In this document: one piece after another, positions 37,184 to 45,282 of the stretch
Layout of the letters: each line of letters starts with the position of its first letter
How positions within the stretch are numbered: the first letter of the stretch is position 1
Assembly: GCA_910585285.1 (NCBI GenBank)
Contig: CAJUDL010000011.1
Location: 1 to 64,000, forward strand
Length of the DNA: 64,000 nucleotides
Reading direction: 5' to 3'
DNA from: an uncultured Muribaculaceae bacterium
GTDB lineage: Bacteria; Bacteroidota; Bacteroidia; Bacteroidales; Muribaculaceae
The notes under the pieces: model-generated
What the model was told of the DNA's origin: nothing
The model's database searches: none
What the model saw: the letters and a program-made list of their open reading frames with translations, nothing else
Program-made: the position numbers and the translations under genes

Positions 37184-37999
37184 ATGGATCTGAAGAAATT
37201 AAAGGTGCGGACATTATCGGGCATAATATACTGTGGAATTATTATAGGATGCATACTGGCAGGTCATGAAGCGGTTGCTATAATGGCATCTATATTTGGT
37301 GTGCTTGCCATTATCGAATTTTCCAAGATTTGTTCAGATCTAAACGTCCGCAGAATCCCCACCCTTCTTCTTGATATTGCGGGATGTGTATCCTTGTGTT
37401 TTGGGGTATATATTTTCCCGATATTACTATGGATAGCGATAATGATTGGAAGGTTTATTGAGGAGTTGTATATCAATGATGAGCATCCACTTCGCAACCT
37501 CGCGCATTCTATGATGAGCCAGATATATATTGGCGTTCCTTTAGGCTGCGCTGTGGGAATATCATACATGTTCAACAAACCGGAAACCCTTCTTGCCGTT
37601 TTCCTATTCTTATGGATAAACGATACAGGGGCATTTCTTGTAGGAAGCACCATCGGACGCCATAGATTATTCGAAAGGATATCACCTAAAAAATCTTGGG
37701 AAGGGTTCTTTGGTGGTCTTATATTCAATCTGGCTGCAGCATTTATATTCTGTAAGTATTGTTCAGATTTCTTCGGTCTGGAATCTAATTTACCTTTATG
37801 GCTCGGTCTTTCCGCGGTTGTCAGCATTTTCGGCACATGGGGTGATCTGGTGGAATCATTAATAAAACGCACACTTCACATTAAAGATTCCGGAAAAATA
37901 CTTCCGGGACATGGCGGAATACTCGACAGAATTGATTCGTTACTTCTTGCCGCACCAGCAGTGCTCGTATACCTTACGATTTGGTATATTCTATTGTAG
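37184..37999 (+). CDS. cdsA: Phosphatidate cytidylyltransferase
   Basis: 271 residues, seven to eight transmembrane segments. The family signature lies at the C-terminal end: SPKKSWEGFFGG near 166, then GDLVESLIKRTLHIKDSGK and LPGHGGILDRIDS (about 212-250). It makes CDP-diacylglycerol from phosphatidic acid and CTP in the inner membrane. It is transcribed separately from lpxA because a terminator and the palindromic element lie between. Confidence 0.95.
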   Translation: MDLKKLKVRTLSGIIYCGIIIGCILAGHEAVAIMASIFGVLAIIEFSKICSDLNVRRIPTLLLDIAGCVSLCFGVYIFPILLWIAIMIGRFIEELYINDEHPLRNLAHSMMSQIYIGVPLGCAVGISYMFNKPETLLAVFLFLWINDTGAFLVGSTIGRHRLFERISPKKSWEGFFGGLIFNLAAAFIFCKYCSDFFGLESNLPLWLGLSAVVSIFGTWGDLVESLIKRTLHIKDSGKILPGHGGILDRIDSLLLAAPAVLVYLTIWYILL

Positions 38000-38011
38000 C
38001 GATTTAAATTT

Positions 38012-38704
38012 TTATTTGACTCGGAACCAATAGCCGACACTCGCCATAATTGACATGGAGTTGGATCCCCTAAAATTCTCTGTCCTTCCTGATTTTAGGA
38101 CATTTCCAAGACCATAATAGAATCGTCCTTCAATATATATCGAATTTCTACGGCTGATACTAAATTCACCGCCAATACCTGCAGAAATTCCGAAATCAAC
38201 TTTGTTTTCAGCAGCCATCTGATATTGATAAGTGGTTCTCAGGGCTGCCGGAAAATCCGGTATTGACGCAATATTATTATAATCAAAATTTGCCCTGGTA
38301 GATTCCCCAATCATGAATCCGATTTCCGGTCCGGCATTGAAAAAGAATCTTCCTCTTCTGCCAAAATAGATATGAGCAAGAAAGGGAATCTGAACATAAT
38401 TCAACGTTCTGGTATATTCATACGGATATTCCTCAAAATTTTCTTTCCATCCCCGCTGCTCAAAATTCACTTCTGCGATGAGACCGAAATGATTCTCCTC
38501 AATATATCTGAAAGTGACTCCTGCGTTGCCACCAAGAGCGAAACCTTGTTTAACACTTGGTGTAAAACTAACTCTTGACAAATCAACACCACCTTTAACA
38601 CCAACCGACACATTCGATGAATAATGCGTTTGTCCCGACATCTGTGCCGACACTATCAGCAAGAACAATACAACGAGCGATATATAGGATCTTACTATTT
38701 TCAT
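38012..38704 (-). CDS. PorT-like outer-membrane beta-barrel protein
   Basis: 230 residues with a signal peptide (cleavage after about residue 25) and alternating beta strands ending in an aromatic-X pattern (SIMASVGYWFRVK). The pattern VSVGVKGGVDLSRVSF and FGISAGIGGEF fits the outer-membrane beta-barrel family that includes PorT of Porphyromonas gingivalis, but most relatives have no secretion role. Start overlaps the stop of the LysM gene (ATGA), so translation is coupled. Confidence 0.75.
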   Translation of the reverse strand: MKIVRSYISLVVLFLLIVSAQMSGQTHYSSNVSVGVKGGVDLSRVSFTPSVKQGFALGGNAGVTFRYIEENHFGLIAEVNFEQRGWKENFEEYPYEYTRTLNYVQIPFLAHIYFGRRGRFFFNAGPEIGFMIGESTRANFDYNNIASIPDFPAALRTTYQYQMAAENKVDFGISAGIGGEFSISRRNSIYIEGRFYYGLGNVLKSGRTENFRGSNSMSIMASVGYWFRVK

Positions 38705-40647
38705 TTCACTGTAATCTTTTCAATCGTATTGTACGGAGTGAATCTTACAAGATATACTATAGGATTCAACATTCCCGTCCAGTTACCAGGACGGTAAAGT
38801 TCAAAATCACTCTGTACACCATTCTTGGAAGAAGTCAAAGCATTGATATCGAATTCAGCATTTGCAAGCCCCCCTATAAAATATAACGAGGCATCATAAC
38901 CCACACACGCATAAACCGGGAAAGATTTGGCTGGAGAGCGATCAAACAATGATTTGTAAACATTCTCAAATTTTCTTGCCTCTGTCGAATTCTTGTCATA
39001 ATAGAACCTTGAAGGTATGAGGACATTCGCAGAATGGAATCTTTCTTCCATTGCATTTTCATCATATACGATCCAGCTCGGACGTCCTATAACAGCAATC
39101 TCGGTTAAGGGCGAAAGGCTCTTTGCCTCCTTTACTGCATCCAATAATGCCGCAACCTCATCTTTTTTTGTCGGGTATCCGTATATCAGATATTTTCCAT
39201 CATCACGGAACGGATATTGCGACAATGACTCAACTGAAACTGACTTGATTTTTGATGCTGGCAATGCATCCTTTATAGCTGAAGCCAACTGGTCTCCTTC
39301 GTCTGCTGTACCGGCATAAAGCAATGTATAGTCATCGTAATCTGTTTTGATTTTTGCTGCAATCTCGTCATTAAAATAGTTGGAAGGAGTGAGAAGCTGG
39401 ATTATATAAGGATTCCTGGTGTAAAGCTCATTCTTTACATCAAATGTATTGACCATCGGTGTCTGACTAACTTCTGCATATTCCGAAAGATATGCCGGAA
39501 TTCCTTTCTCCGTAGTGAGGAATAACAAATCAGGATCAACATCCGACAATTCGTTTAATACCTCAGTTGAATTACGATTTCCATCTATAACTACCACATT
39601 TAATTTTGTAGAAAGACGTTTCAATCTGTCAACACCGGTAAGGAATCCTCGTGTAAATTCAAGATCCTTTCGAGAGGCTGGTTCAGAAAGCAATAAAGCA
39701 ACCTTGAACTCGCGTGCATTGTTTGTATCAGCTATGCCGTGTACGCTGTCATAAATCTCTGCAATACCCTCATTCGTCAACTCGCGAGGATCCTCCTCCA
39801 CAACAATTTTCTCCACAGTTGTTGTTTCGATTTTAGGGATTGTTATCAATGACTTGTTCTTGGGTTTATCAACACGCCCACCATTTGCCTCAATAAGATC
39901 TGATTTATCAACTCCTGTTTTCTCTGCTATAGTGTCCCATGTATCTTTTTTCTCAACCTTATAAGTGGAAAAAGATGTCAGTTTTTCCTCCTCTACCTTT
40001 CGGGTAACGCTTTTTACACCCGTTCCTTTTTTAGGAAGCTTTATGACGTCATCCGCTTTAAAATTCTTTTCAGAAACACCGGGGTTCATTTTCATAATGG
40101 CTGCCACTGTTGTATAATGGTCTTTTGCCACGCCATATAACGTATCTCCTTTTTTGATGGTATAATACTCCGCATTATCCTGGGGATCCTTACGGCTCTC
40201 CTCAGCAAGCAAAAGAGTCGCCCCCTCCTTGATGCCATCCTTACTGCCGGGATTCAATTCATAAATTCTATCTACCGGAATACCATACATACGAGAAATT
40301 GCATATACTGTCTCACCTCGTTTTACAATATGGCTTAATGGTTGGGCAACCTCATCAACTGAATTCGCTACCACTGCCTCCGGTTGAGGTGTGTCATTAG
40401 CCGGATAATAGATTTTCATCCCTTTCTCCAAAGGAGACACCGCTTTAGGATTCAATTGCTGCAACTGATCATAGTTCCATCCATATTCACGAGATATTCC
40501 GAAGAGCGAATCACCTTTCTTAATCACATAAACATAATAATTCTTGCCGAGAATTTCTACTACCGGCAACTTCGGAGATGCCAATGCGCTAACTGACAAT
40601 GAAATCAGAACAACGCTTGCCATTATAATTTTAGATATAACCTTCAT
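38701..40647 (-). CDS. LysM repeat protein with periplasmic-binding-like domain
   Basis: 648 residues. After a signal peptide there are four LysM repeats: about 38-85 (YVIKKGDSLFGIS), 105-150 (HIVKRGETVYAIS), 160-207 (YTIKKGDTLYGVA) and 225-275 (YKVEKKDTWDTIA). A type-1 periplasmic-binding fold follows (about 315-648), starting FKVALLLSEPASRKDLEFTRGF. LysM binds peptidoglycan. The C-terminal domain resembles LIV-binding proteins and could sense wall fragments; its ligand is unknown. A minus-strand -7 TAATTTTG lies at 40695-40688. Confidence 0.85.
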   Translation of the reverse strand: MKVISKIIMASVVLISLSVSALASPKLPVVEILGKNYYVYVIKKGDSLFGISREYGWNYDQLQQLNPKAVSPLEKGMKIYYPANDTPQPEAVVANSVDEVAQPLSHIVKRGETVYAISRMYGIPVDRIYELNPGSKDGIKEGATLLLAEESRKDPQDNAEYYTIKKGDTLYGVAKDHYTTVAAIMKMNPGVSEKNFKADDVIKLPKKGTGVKSVTRKVEEEKLTSFSTYKVEKKDTWDTIAEKTGVDKSDLIEANGGRVDKPKNKSLITIPKIETTTVEKIVVEEDPRELTNEGIAEIYDSVHGIADTNNAREFKVALLLSEPASRKDLEFTRGFLTGVDRLKRLSTKLNVVVIDGNRNSTEVLNELSDVDPDLLFLTTEKGIPAYLSEYAEVSQTPMVNTFDVKNELYTRNPYIIQLLTPSNYFNDEIAAKIKTDYDDYTLLYAGTADEGDQLASAIKDALPASKIKSVSVESLSQYPFRDDGKYLIYGYPTKKDEVAALLDAVKEAKSLSPLTEIAVIGRPSWIVYDENAMEERFHSANVLIPSRFYYDKNSTEARKFENVYKSLFDRSPAKSFPVYACVGYDASLYFIGGLANAEFDINALTSSKNGVQSDFELYRPGNWTGMLNPIVYLVRFTPYNTIEKITVK

Positions 40648-40730
40648 AACTGGAAATTTTGAGTTCGGATAACGAAGACCCGATATGCAAAATTACAAAA
40701 AAATCCATAACACCTGCATGAATCGTCTCT

Positions 40731-43103
40731 TTAAAATGAAAAATGCAATGAAATTCTCAATCCGCTTTTATCAATCCCCGGTCTGTCACGATAAGTAAGG
40801 CGCCATATATAATCAACACGCAGAATCGTGAAGATATTATCTATTCCGGCGCCAATCTCCATATATGGTTTCTTACCCATTGGTGCCGTGGAGGCATCAA
40901 TGGGAAACTGATATAAGTCTTTCTCAAACTCGGGATTGTTTTTCCGACTCAGACCTCCCATAAAACCCTTGAACGTGAATATTTCACGCAGTTTAAGTTT
41001 TTTTACATATGGGATACGATTGAATATCAATCCATTCATATAATATGAAAGATCAATAGATGCGAATTTATCCATTGCAAACTCCATGGGATTGAGGAGT
41101 GTATATGACTCTGGTTGGATAGTGTATGATATATTCGCATTCTGCCATAACAACGCAGGAAACTGCACTTTGCTCCATATCATGCCACCTTTAAGTATCA
41201 CATCTGTATATCCGAACGCTGAAAACCAGAATCGTTTCTGAATCGACAGCTCTGTTTTATTAAGTGTGAAATCAGCTCCCAAGAAACCTTTGGGACCATA
41301 TTCATGCGTAAGCAGAAATATTGGAGCATCCATGTTTATCGGTTTCCTGCTCGTTGTTGCCTGCACAAATTTTTCCCCTGGAGCATATCTTAGGGCGATT
41401 CGAAATACGGCTTGCGTGAAATTCTTGTCGTAATTGCCATCCGAAAGCCTGAACGGAATCCATCGGGTCGCCTCCTGTATTTCATGTCGCAGTTCAACTC
41501 CGAAAGATAAATTATTTCTTAATTCCAGATTATATTCCAGTTTTGCAAGGCGGCGATAGGTGATAAGATCACTCTTCATTCTTTTCAACGATAAAAAAAC
41601 ATTATCGGCATTTGTGAAAAGATAATGCTGACCAAGTTGATCCTTATCATATTGATACGTTGCCCGTATTGAATTGACCGGAAACTCTCTTGACGTATAT
41701 TTCTTCGGAATAAAAGAATACTCAAGCTCTCCACTATATTTAATCTTACGGTCCCTGAGTCCGTAAGCCACATATCCTCGAGCGAAGATATGAGGGGAAA
41801 GTGCTGGAGTGGTTACGCCACCTACCCTGAAACGCCACCCTTCCGCCGTGTTATGACTTATAAAAGTATTCACCGGACCGATATCGACCCTACTTGGATT
41901 CCAAGTGGTTATATATCCGTTAACAAATACCTTAAGAATTTTTTCTGACCAATAAAGAAACCATTGTTTTCGCATCAAGGTAGTCATATCCCCCATCTTT
42001 GATTCCGCATTCGACAATGGAATCGATCTGACATCGCTCCAGAACTCATTAGATACTGTCTCTGCATCCGGCAATACAACCTCTCGTGCTCCTTCTTTTG
42101 CCAACGACTCGAGCTCATGAAACTGTTTGTCAGAGAAACCGGAATACCGCACCTGTCTTGAGCCATATAATTTGGGTGTGCCGGGAATAAACTGCATTTC
42201 CAGACAAAGATCATCAAGAGTCTTGTGTGTGTTGCCCAAAGAATCCTTAATGAAATTCTGACTGATGAAAATATTGTCTACATAATTGAGATTTATGGCA
42301 CGGGGCACGCGCATGGAAACCCTTTTCACATACTTCACGGAATCATTAACAGGAATAAACAATTTACCATTGAAACTGAATGATTCCGGATTATGTGGAG
42401 AAAAAGTCAGCTCCACGCATTTTTCATCTCCAATAAGCACCGTGTCGCTGATCTCATATTTATAATAATCAGCCGCGATATTTGAAAGAGGACTTACAAA
42501 ACGATTCTGCATCAAAGTAATGTCATTCTGATAAAGATCCACTTCCTTCAAAAGATCCTCAAACACTTGCCTTACGTTCTGCTCATTAAAACTTTCATCA
42601 AGTCCGTTGCTTTTAAGTCCTTTTACAATCTCGATTGTTTTATTCCGGTTTTTACCTGACAACACAGTAGAAGCCTTCTCTTTTAGAGACACATCAAGAA
42701 TCTGTTTACCTGTCCATGCAGCCGTATCAACAAAATTTGCAAGGAAATTGAATTGCCTGCCGATTTTCCCTTTACTCTGTGTGAAGGCAATATTGAATTC
42801 ATTGAGAGCAAGCACCATCTTCTCATATTTATCGTAATTATAAAACGGTAAATTATGAGGATCATGTTCACTTTTATCTTTTCTCACACGCTCCATCAGG
42901 GCAACAGCTGGATTGTTTTTCTTGGAGTATTTATTCTTCTTGGGCTTGACCACAACCTCCTTTAAATCCCGTCCTTTTGCATTCTCGAAACTTATCGTGT
43001 CAACAACCACCGGTCGCTTCATCTGGGCATAACACTCCCCATGAAGAATCATTAAAAGACACGGCAGGATCAATAAAATATGTTTTATTAGCTTATTTTG
43101 CAA
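40731..43103 (-). CDS. DUF5686 family envelope protein
   Basis: 790 residues. The frame opens at a TTG (43103); the signal peptide (LIKHILLILPCLLMILHGECYAQ) needs this start, and no ATG precedes it. DUF5686 proteins usually carry an N-terminal carboxypeptidase-regulatory-like domain; here this is reduced to a short segment (about 30-60). The rest is a beta-rich region with a probable C-terminal outer-membrane barrel (from about 420, ending LRISLHFSF with an aromatic terminal residue). Function unknown. It follows the CYTH gene by 13 bases. Confidence 0.75.
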   Translation of the reverse strand: MQNKLIKHILLILPCLLMILHGECYAQMKRPVVVDTISFENAKGRDLKEVVVKPKKNKYSKKNNPAVALMERVRKDKSEHDPHNLPFYNYDKYEKMVLALNEFNIAFTQSKGKIGRQFNFLANFVDTAAWTGKQILDVSLKEKASTVLSGKNRNKTIEIVKGLKSNGLDESFNEQNVRQVFEDLLKEVDLYQNDITLMQNRFVSPLSNIAADYYKYEISDTVLIGDEKCVELTFSPHNPESFSFNGKLFIPVNDSVKYVKRVSMRVPRAINLNYVDNIFISQNFIKDSLGNTHKTLDDLCLEMQFIPGTPKLYGSRQVRYSGFSDKQFHELESLAKEGAREVVLPDAETVSNEFWSDVRSIPLSNAESKMGDMTTLMRKQWFLYWSEKILKVFVNGYITTWNPSRVDIGPVNTFISHNTAEGWRFRVGGVTTPALSPHIFARGYVAYGLRDRKIKYSGELEYSFIPKKYTSREFPVNSIRATYQYDKDQLGQHYLFTNADNVFLSLKRMKSDLITYRRLAKLEYNLELRNNLSFGVELRHEIQEATRWIPFRLSDGNYDKNFTQAVFRIALRYAPGEKFVQATTSRKPINMDAPIFLLTHEYGPKGFLGADFTLNKTELSIQKRFWFSAFGYTDVILKGGMIWSKVQFPALLWQNANISYTIQPESYTLLNPMEFAMDKFASIDLSYYMNGLIFNRIPYVKKLKLREIFTFKGFMGGLSRKNNPEFEKDLYQFPIDASTAPMGKKPYMEIGAGIDNIFTILRVDYIWRLTYRDRPGIDKSGLRISLHFSF

Positions 43104-43116
43104 GATAATTTATTTA

Positions 43117-43566
43117 TCAATTGGAGATTAGCTGGGAATTATAATAACGAGGATCTCCCGTCACTTCCTTACCTATAAAAGGTGGCAATGAAAATGAAGT
43201 TTCGCACGATGGCAATTCTATTTCAGCGACCACAAGGGGAGCGAGCTCTCCTTTAAACTCATCTACTTCCCATACGAATCCATCATGTTTCACATAATAT
43301 CTTACCTTCTCAAGAATCTTGCCGCAACAAAGGCTCAGCATCGCTTCAGCATCAGCAAACGGAATCTCATATTCAAATTCCAGGCGCTCGATGCCACGAT
43401 TCTTTCCTTTCACCGTAAGAAATCCTTTATCATCTTTAATCCTTACGCGCACAGTACGTTCCGGATCTCTATTTAGATAACCCTGAGCGATTCTACTGGA
43501 TTTATATGCCAACCCATGATAAGAATCATTCTTGACAAGGTATTTCTTCTCGATTTCAACACCCAT
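43117..43566 (-). CDS. CYTH domain protein
   Basis: 149 residues. The N-terminal MGVEIEKKYLV is the ExExK metal and phosphate signature of the CYTH superfamily. The tunnel strands follow (RVRIKDDKGFLTVKGKN, ERLEFEYEIP). Small bacterial members are inorganic triphosphatases or of unknown use. Cytoplasmic. Nine bases after the DUF4250 gene. Confidence 0.85.
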   Translation of the reverse strand: MGVEIEKKYLVKNDSYHGLAYKSSRIAQGYLNRDPERTVRVRIKDDKGFLTVKGKNRGIERLEFEYEIPFADAEAMLSLCCGKILEKVRYYVKHDGFVWEVDEFKGELAPLVVAEIELPSCETSFSLPPFIGKEVTGDPRYYNSQLISN

Positions 43567-43575
43567 ATTGAAAAA

Positions 43576-43752
43576 TTATCTGAACTGATTAATGGATGGA
43601 TTATATTCAAATCCTGCATTCCTGAGGGTATCAATAAGAGAAGAGACCTCCACACCTTCCGATTCACACAGGTCTTCAAGAGAAGAATAGGAATCGCGCA
43701 ATTTCATATTCACTGCGCTATAGAGCATTATTGGATCTTTGGGTAATGACAT
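43576..43752 (-). CDS. DUF4250 family small protein
   Basis: 58 residues, ATG at 43752, TAA ending at 43576. The sequence starts SLPKDPIMLYSAVNMKLRD and ends FEYNPSINQFR, which are the conserved ends of DUF4250. The SSLEDLCESEGVE segment between is predicted helical and resembles a small HTH. Function unknown. It lies two bases after the aminotransferase stop and nine before the CYTH gene, inside one transcription unit. It is easily missed because of its length. Confidence 0.8.
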   Translation of the reverse strand: MSLPKDPIMLYSAVNMKLRDSYSSLEDLCESEGVEVSSLIDTLRNAGFEYNPSINQFR

Positions 43753-43754
43753 GA

Positions 43755-44873
43755 TTATTTAAATGAATTTATTTTTGAAACAACATATGAGACTTCTTGT
43801 TCGGTCATGACAGGATAGATTGGCAATGACAACTCCTGCTTATGAATCGTCTCGGATATTAATAACGGAGCCGGTATACTCAATATTCCCTTTTTAGCAT
43901 AGCATTTTTGCTGATGTGGAGGAATCGGATAATGTATCAATGTCTGAACACCTTCTTGTTTAAGATATTCCTGAAGCCTGTCGCGTTGCTCGCATAAAAC
44001 GGGATATAGATGATATACATTATCTTTACCAACCCTCTTTATTCCATTCGGAATCCGAATTAGCGGATTGCTAATTTCAATACCGTATCTTTTTGCTATC
44101 GCACGTCGCCTGGCATTGTCGCAATCAAGTCTTTTCAATTTCAACGACAATACAGCTGCCTGAATTTCATCCAGCCGTGAATTTCTGCCTAAGGAATCAA
44201 ATACGTATTTACGATCTGAACCGTAATTTGCAAGCCGCCTCACGGTTTTCGCAAGAATATCATCATTCGTGGTCACAGCCCCCCCATCGCCAAGAGTTCC
44301 GAGATTCTTACCGGGATAGAAACTATGTCCTGCCGCATCGCCAAGAGATCCTGTCCTTCTGTTTTCAAAAATGCATCCATGAGCCTGCGCATTATCCTCA
44401 ATAAGTTTCAAGTCATATCGCTTACATATTTTCCAGATCTCATCAGTATATGCGCATTTCCCATAGAGATGCACTATCATCAAAGCTTTGGTTTTGTTTG
44501 TGATGCAGTTCTCAATCTTTTCAGGATCAATCTGAAGTGTTTCAATATCCGGTTCAACAAGAACCGGCACCAATCCATTCTCAGATATAGCCAATATTGA
44601 TGCAATATACGTATTTGCGGGCACAATGATTTCGTCTCCATCACGCATTATGCCCAATTCTTTATAAGCCCTCAATATCAATGTCAAGGCATCCAAACCA
44701 TTGGCGCATCCCACCGTGTGCGACACACCAATATAATCTGAATACTTCCGTTCAAACTCCTCATTTTCCCTCCCTTGCAGATACCATCCGGAAGCTACCA
44801 CACGATTGACAACCTCAGATATCTCGGGTTCAAAAGAATTTGTGACGCGTTCAAGATCCAGGAACTTAACCAT
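43755..44873 (-). CDS. fdtB: DegT/DnrJ/EryC1 sugar aminotransferase (FdtB-like)
   Basis: 372 residues from ATG at 44873; a GTG one codon earlier is possible. PLP-dependent fold: VGCANGLDALTLIL near 55, the internal aldimine lysine in GHSFYPGKNLGTLGDGGA near 188, and the NSRLDEIQAAVL segment near 232. Next to an FdtA-type isomerase it most likely converts dTDP-3-oxo-6-deoxyhexose to dTDP-3-amino-3,6-dideoxyhexose (Fuc3N or Qui3N), a building block of surface glycan. Start overlaps the fdtA stop by one base (TGATG). Confidence 0.82.
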   Translation of the reverse strand: MVKFLDLERVTNSFEPEISEVVNRVVASGWYLQGRENEEFERKYSDYIGVSHTVGCANGLDALTLILRAYKELGIMRDGDEIIVPANTYIASILAISENGLVPVLVEPDIETLQIDPEKIENCITNKTKALMIVHLYGKCAYTDEIWKICKRYDLKLIEDNAQAHGCIFENRRTGSLGDAAGHSFYPGKNLGTLGDGGAVTTNDDILAKTVRRLANYGSDRKYVFDSLGRNSRLDEIQAAVLSLKLKRLDCDNARRRAIAKRYGIEISNPLIRIPNGIKRVGKDNVYHLYPVLCEQRDRLQEYLKQEGVQTLIHYPIPPHQQKCYAKKGILSIPAPLLISETIHKQELSLPIYPVMTEQEVSYVVSKINSFK

Positions 44874-45271
44874 CACTTTCTTTTTAATCTTAGAAACTCA
44901 TAATAATCGCGTATATAATCTTCCTCATCATAAAAGTCGGAAGCGAGCACCAACGCCACAGCCCCGGAAGAGAAATCAACAAGATGCGACCATGTTCCGG
45001 GTGCAACCAGCAAACCTTCATAAGGTTTATTCAACATTATTGACTCCCGCGTATAGCCGTCGTCAAGATGAACCGTGAAGCTTCCGCCAACAGCGATTAT
45101 AAATTGATATAACGTATGATGCGCATGTCCGGCGCGGCTCTCGCCGCCGGGCACATCATATATGAAAAACACTCGCTTCATGTCAAACGGAATATTAATT
45201 CCGTTTTCTACCACAGAAAGATTCCCTCTTCTGTCGAGATGACGCGGGAGTTCTATTATCTTGTAATCCAT
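44873..45271 (-). CDS. fdtA: FdtA/QdtA-type dTDP-4-oxo-6-deoxyglucose 3,4-oxoisomerase
   Basis: 132 residues, single cupin (WxcM-like). Motifs are RRGNLSVVENG near 14, RVFFIYDVPGGESRAGHAHHTLYQFIIAVGGSFTVHLDDG in the middle (His pair and binding strand), and LVAPGTWSHLVDFS near 85. It moves the keto group from C4 to C3. Whether the product has galacto (FdtA) or gluco (QdtA) configuration cannot be settled here. No rmlA or rmlB is in the window, so the precursor must be made elsewhere. Eleven bases after the GH51 gene. Confidence 0.85.
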   Translation of the reverse strand: MDYKIIELPRHLDRRGNLSVVENGINIPFDMKRVFFIYDVPGGESRAGHAHHTLYQFIIAVGGSFTVHLDDGYTRESIMLNKPYEGLLVAPGTWSHLVDFSSGAVALVLASDFYDEEDYIRDYYEFLRLKRK

Positions 45272-45282
45272 TGTTCCGTATT

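Noticed and set aside
37264..37872. 202-residue minus-strand frame
   Set aside because: Antisense of cdsA, whose C-terminal signature is complete.
43473..43679. 68-residue minus-strand frame overlapping CYTH and DUF4250
   Set aside because: Out of frame with both recognised genes; DUF4250 and CYTH signatures are in the other frame.
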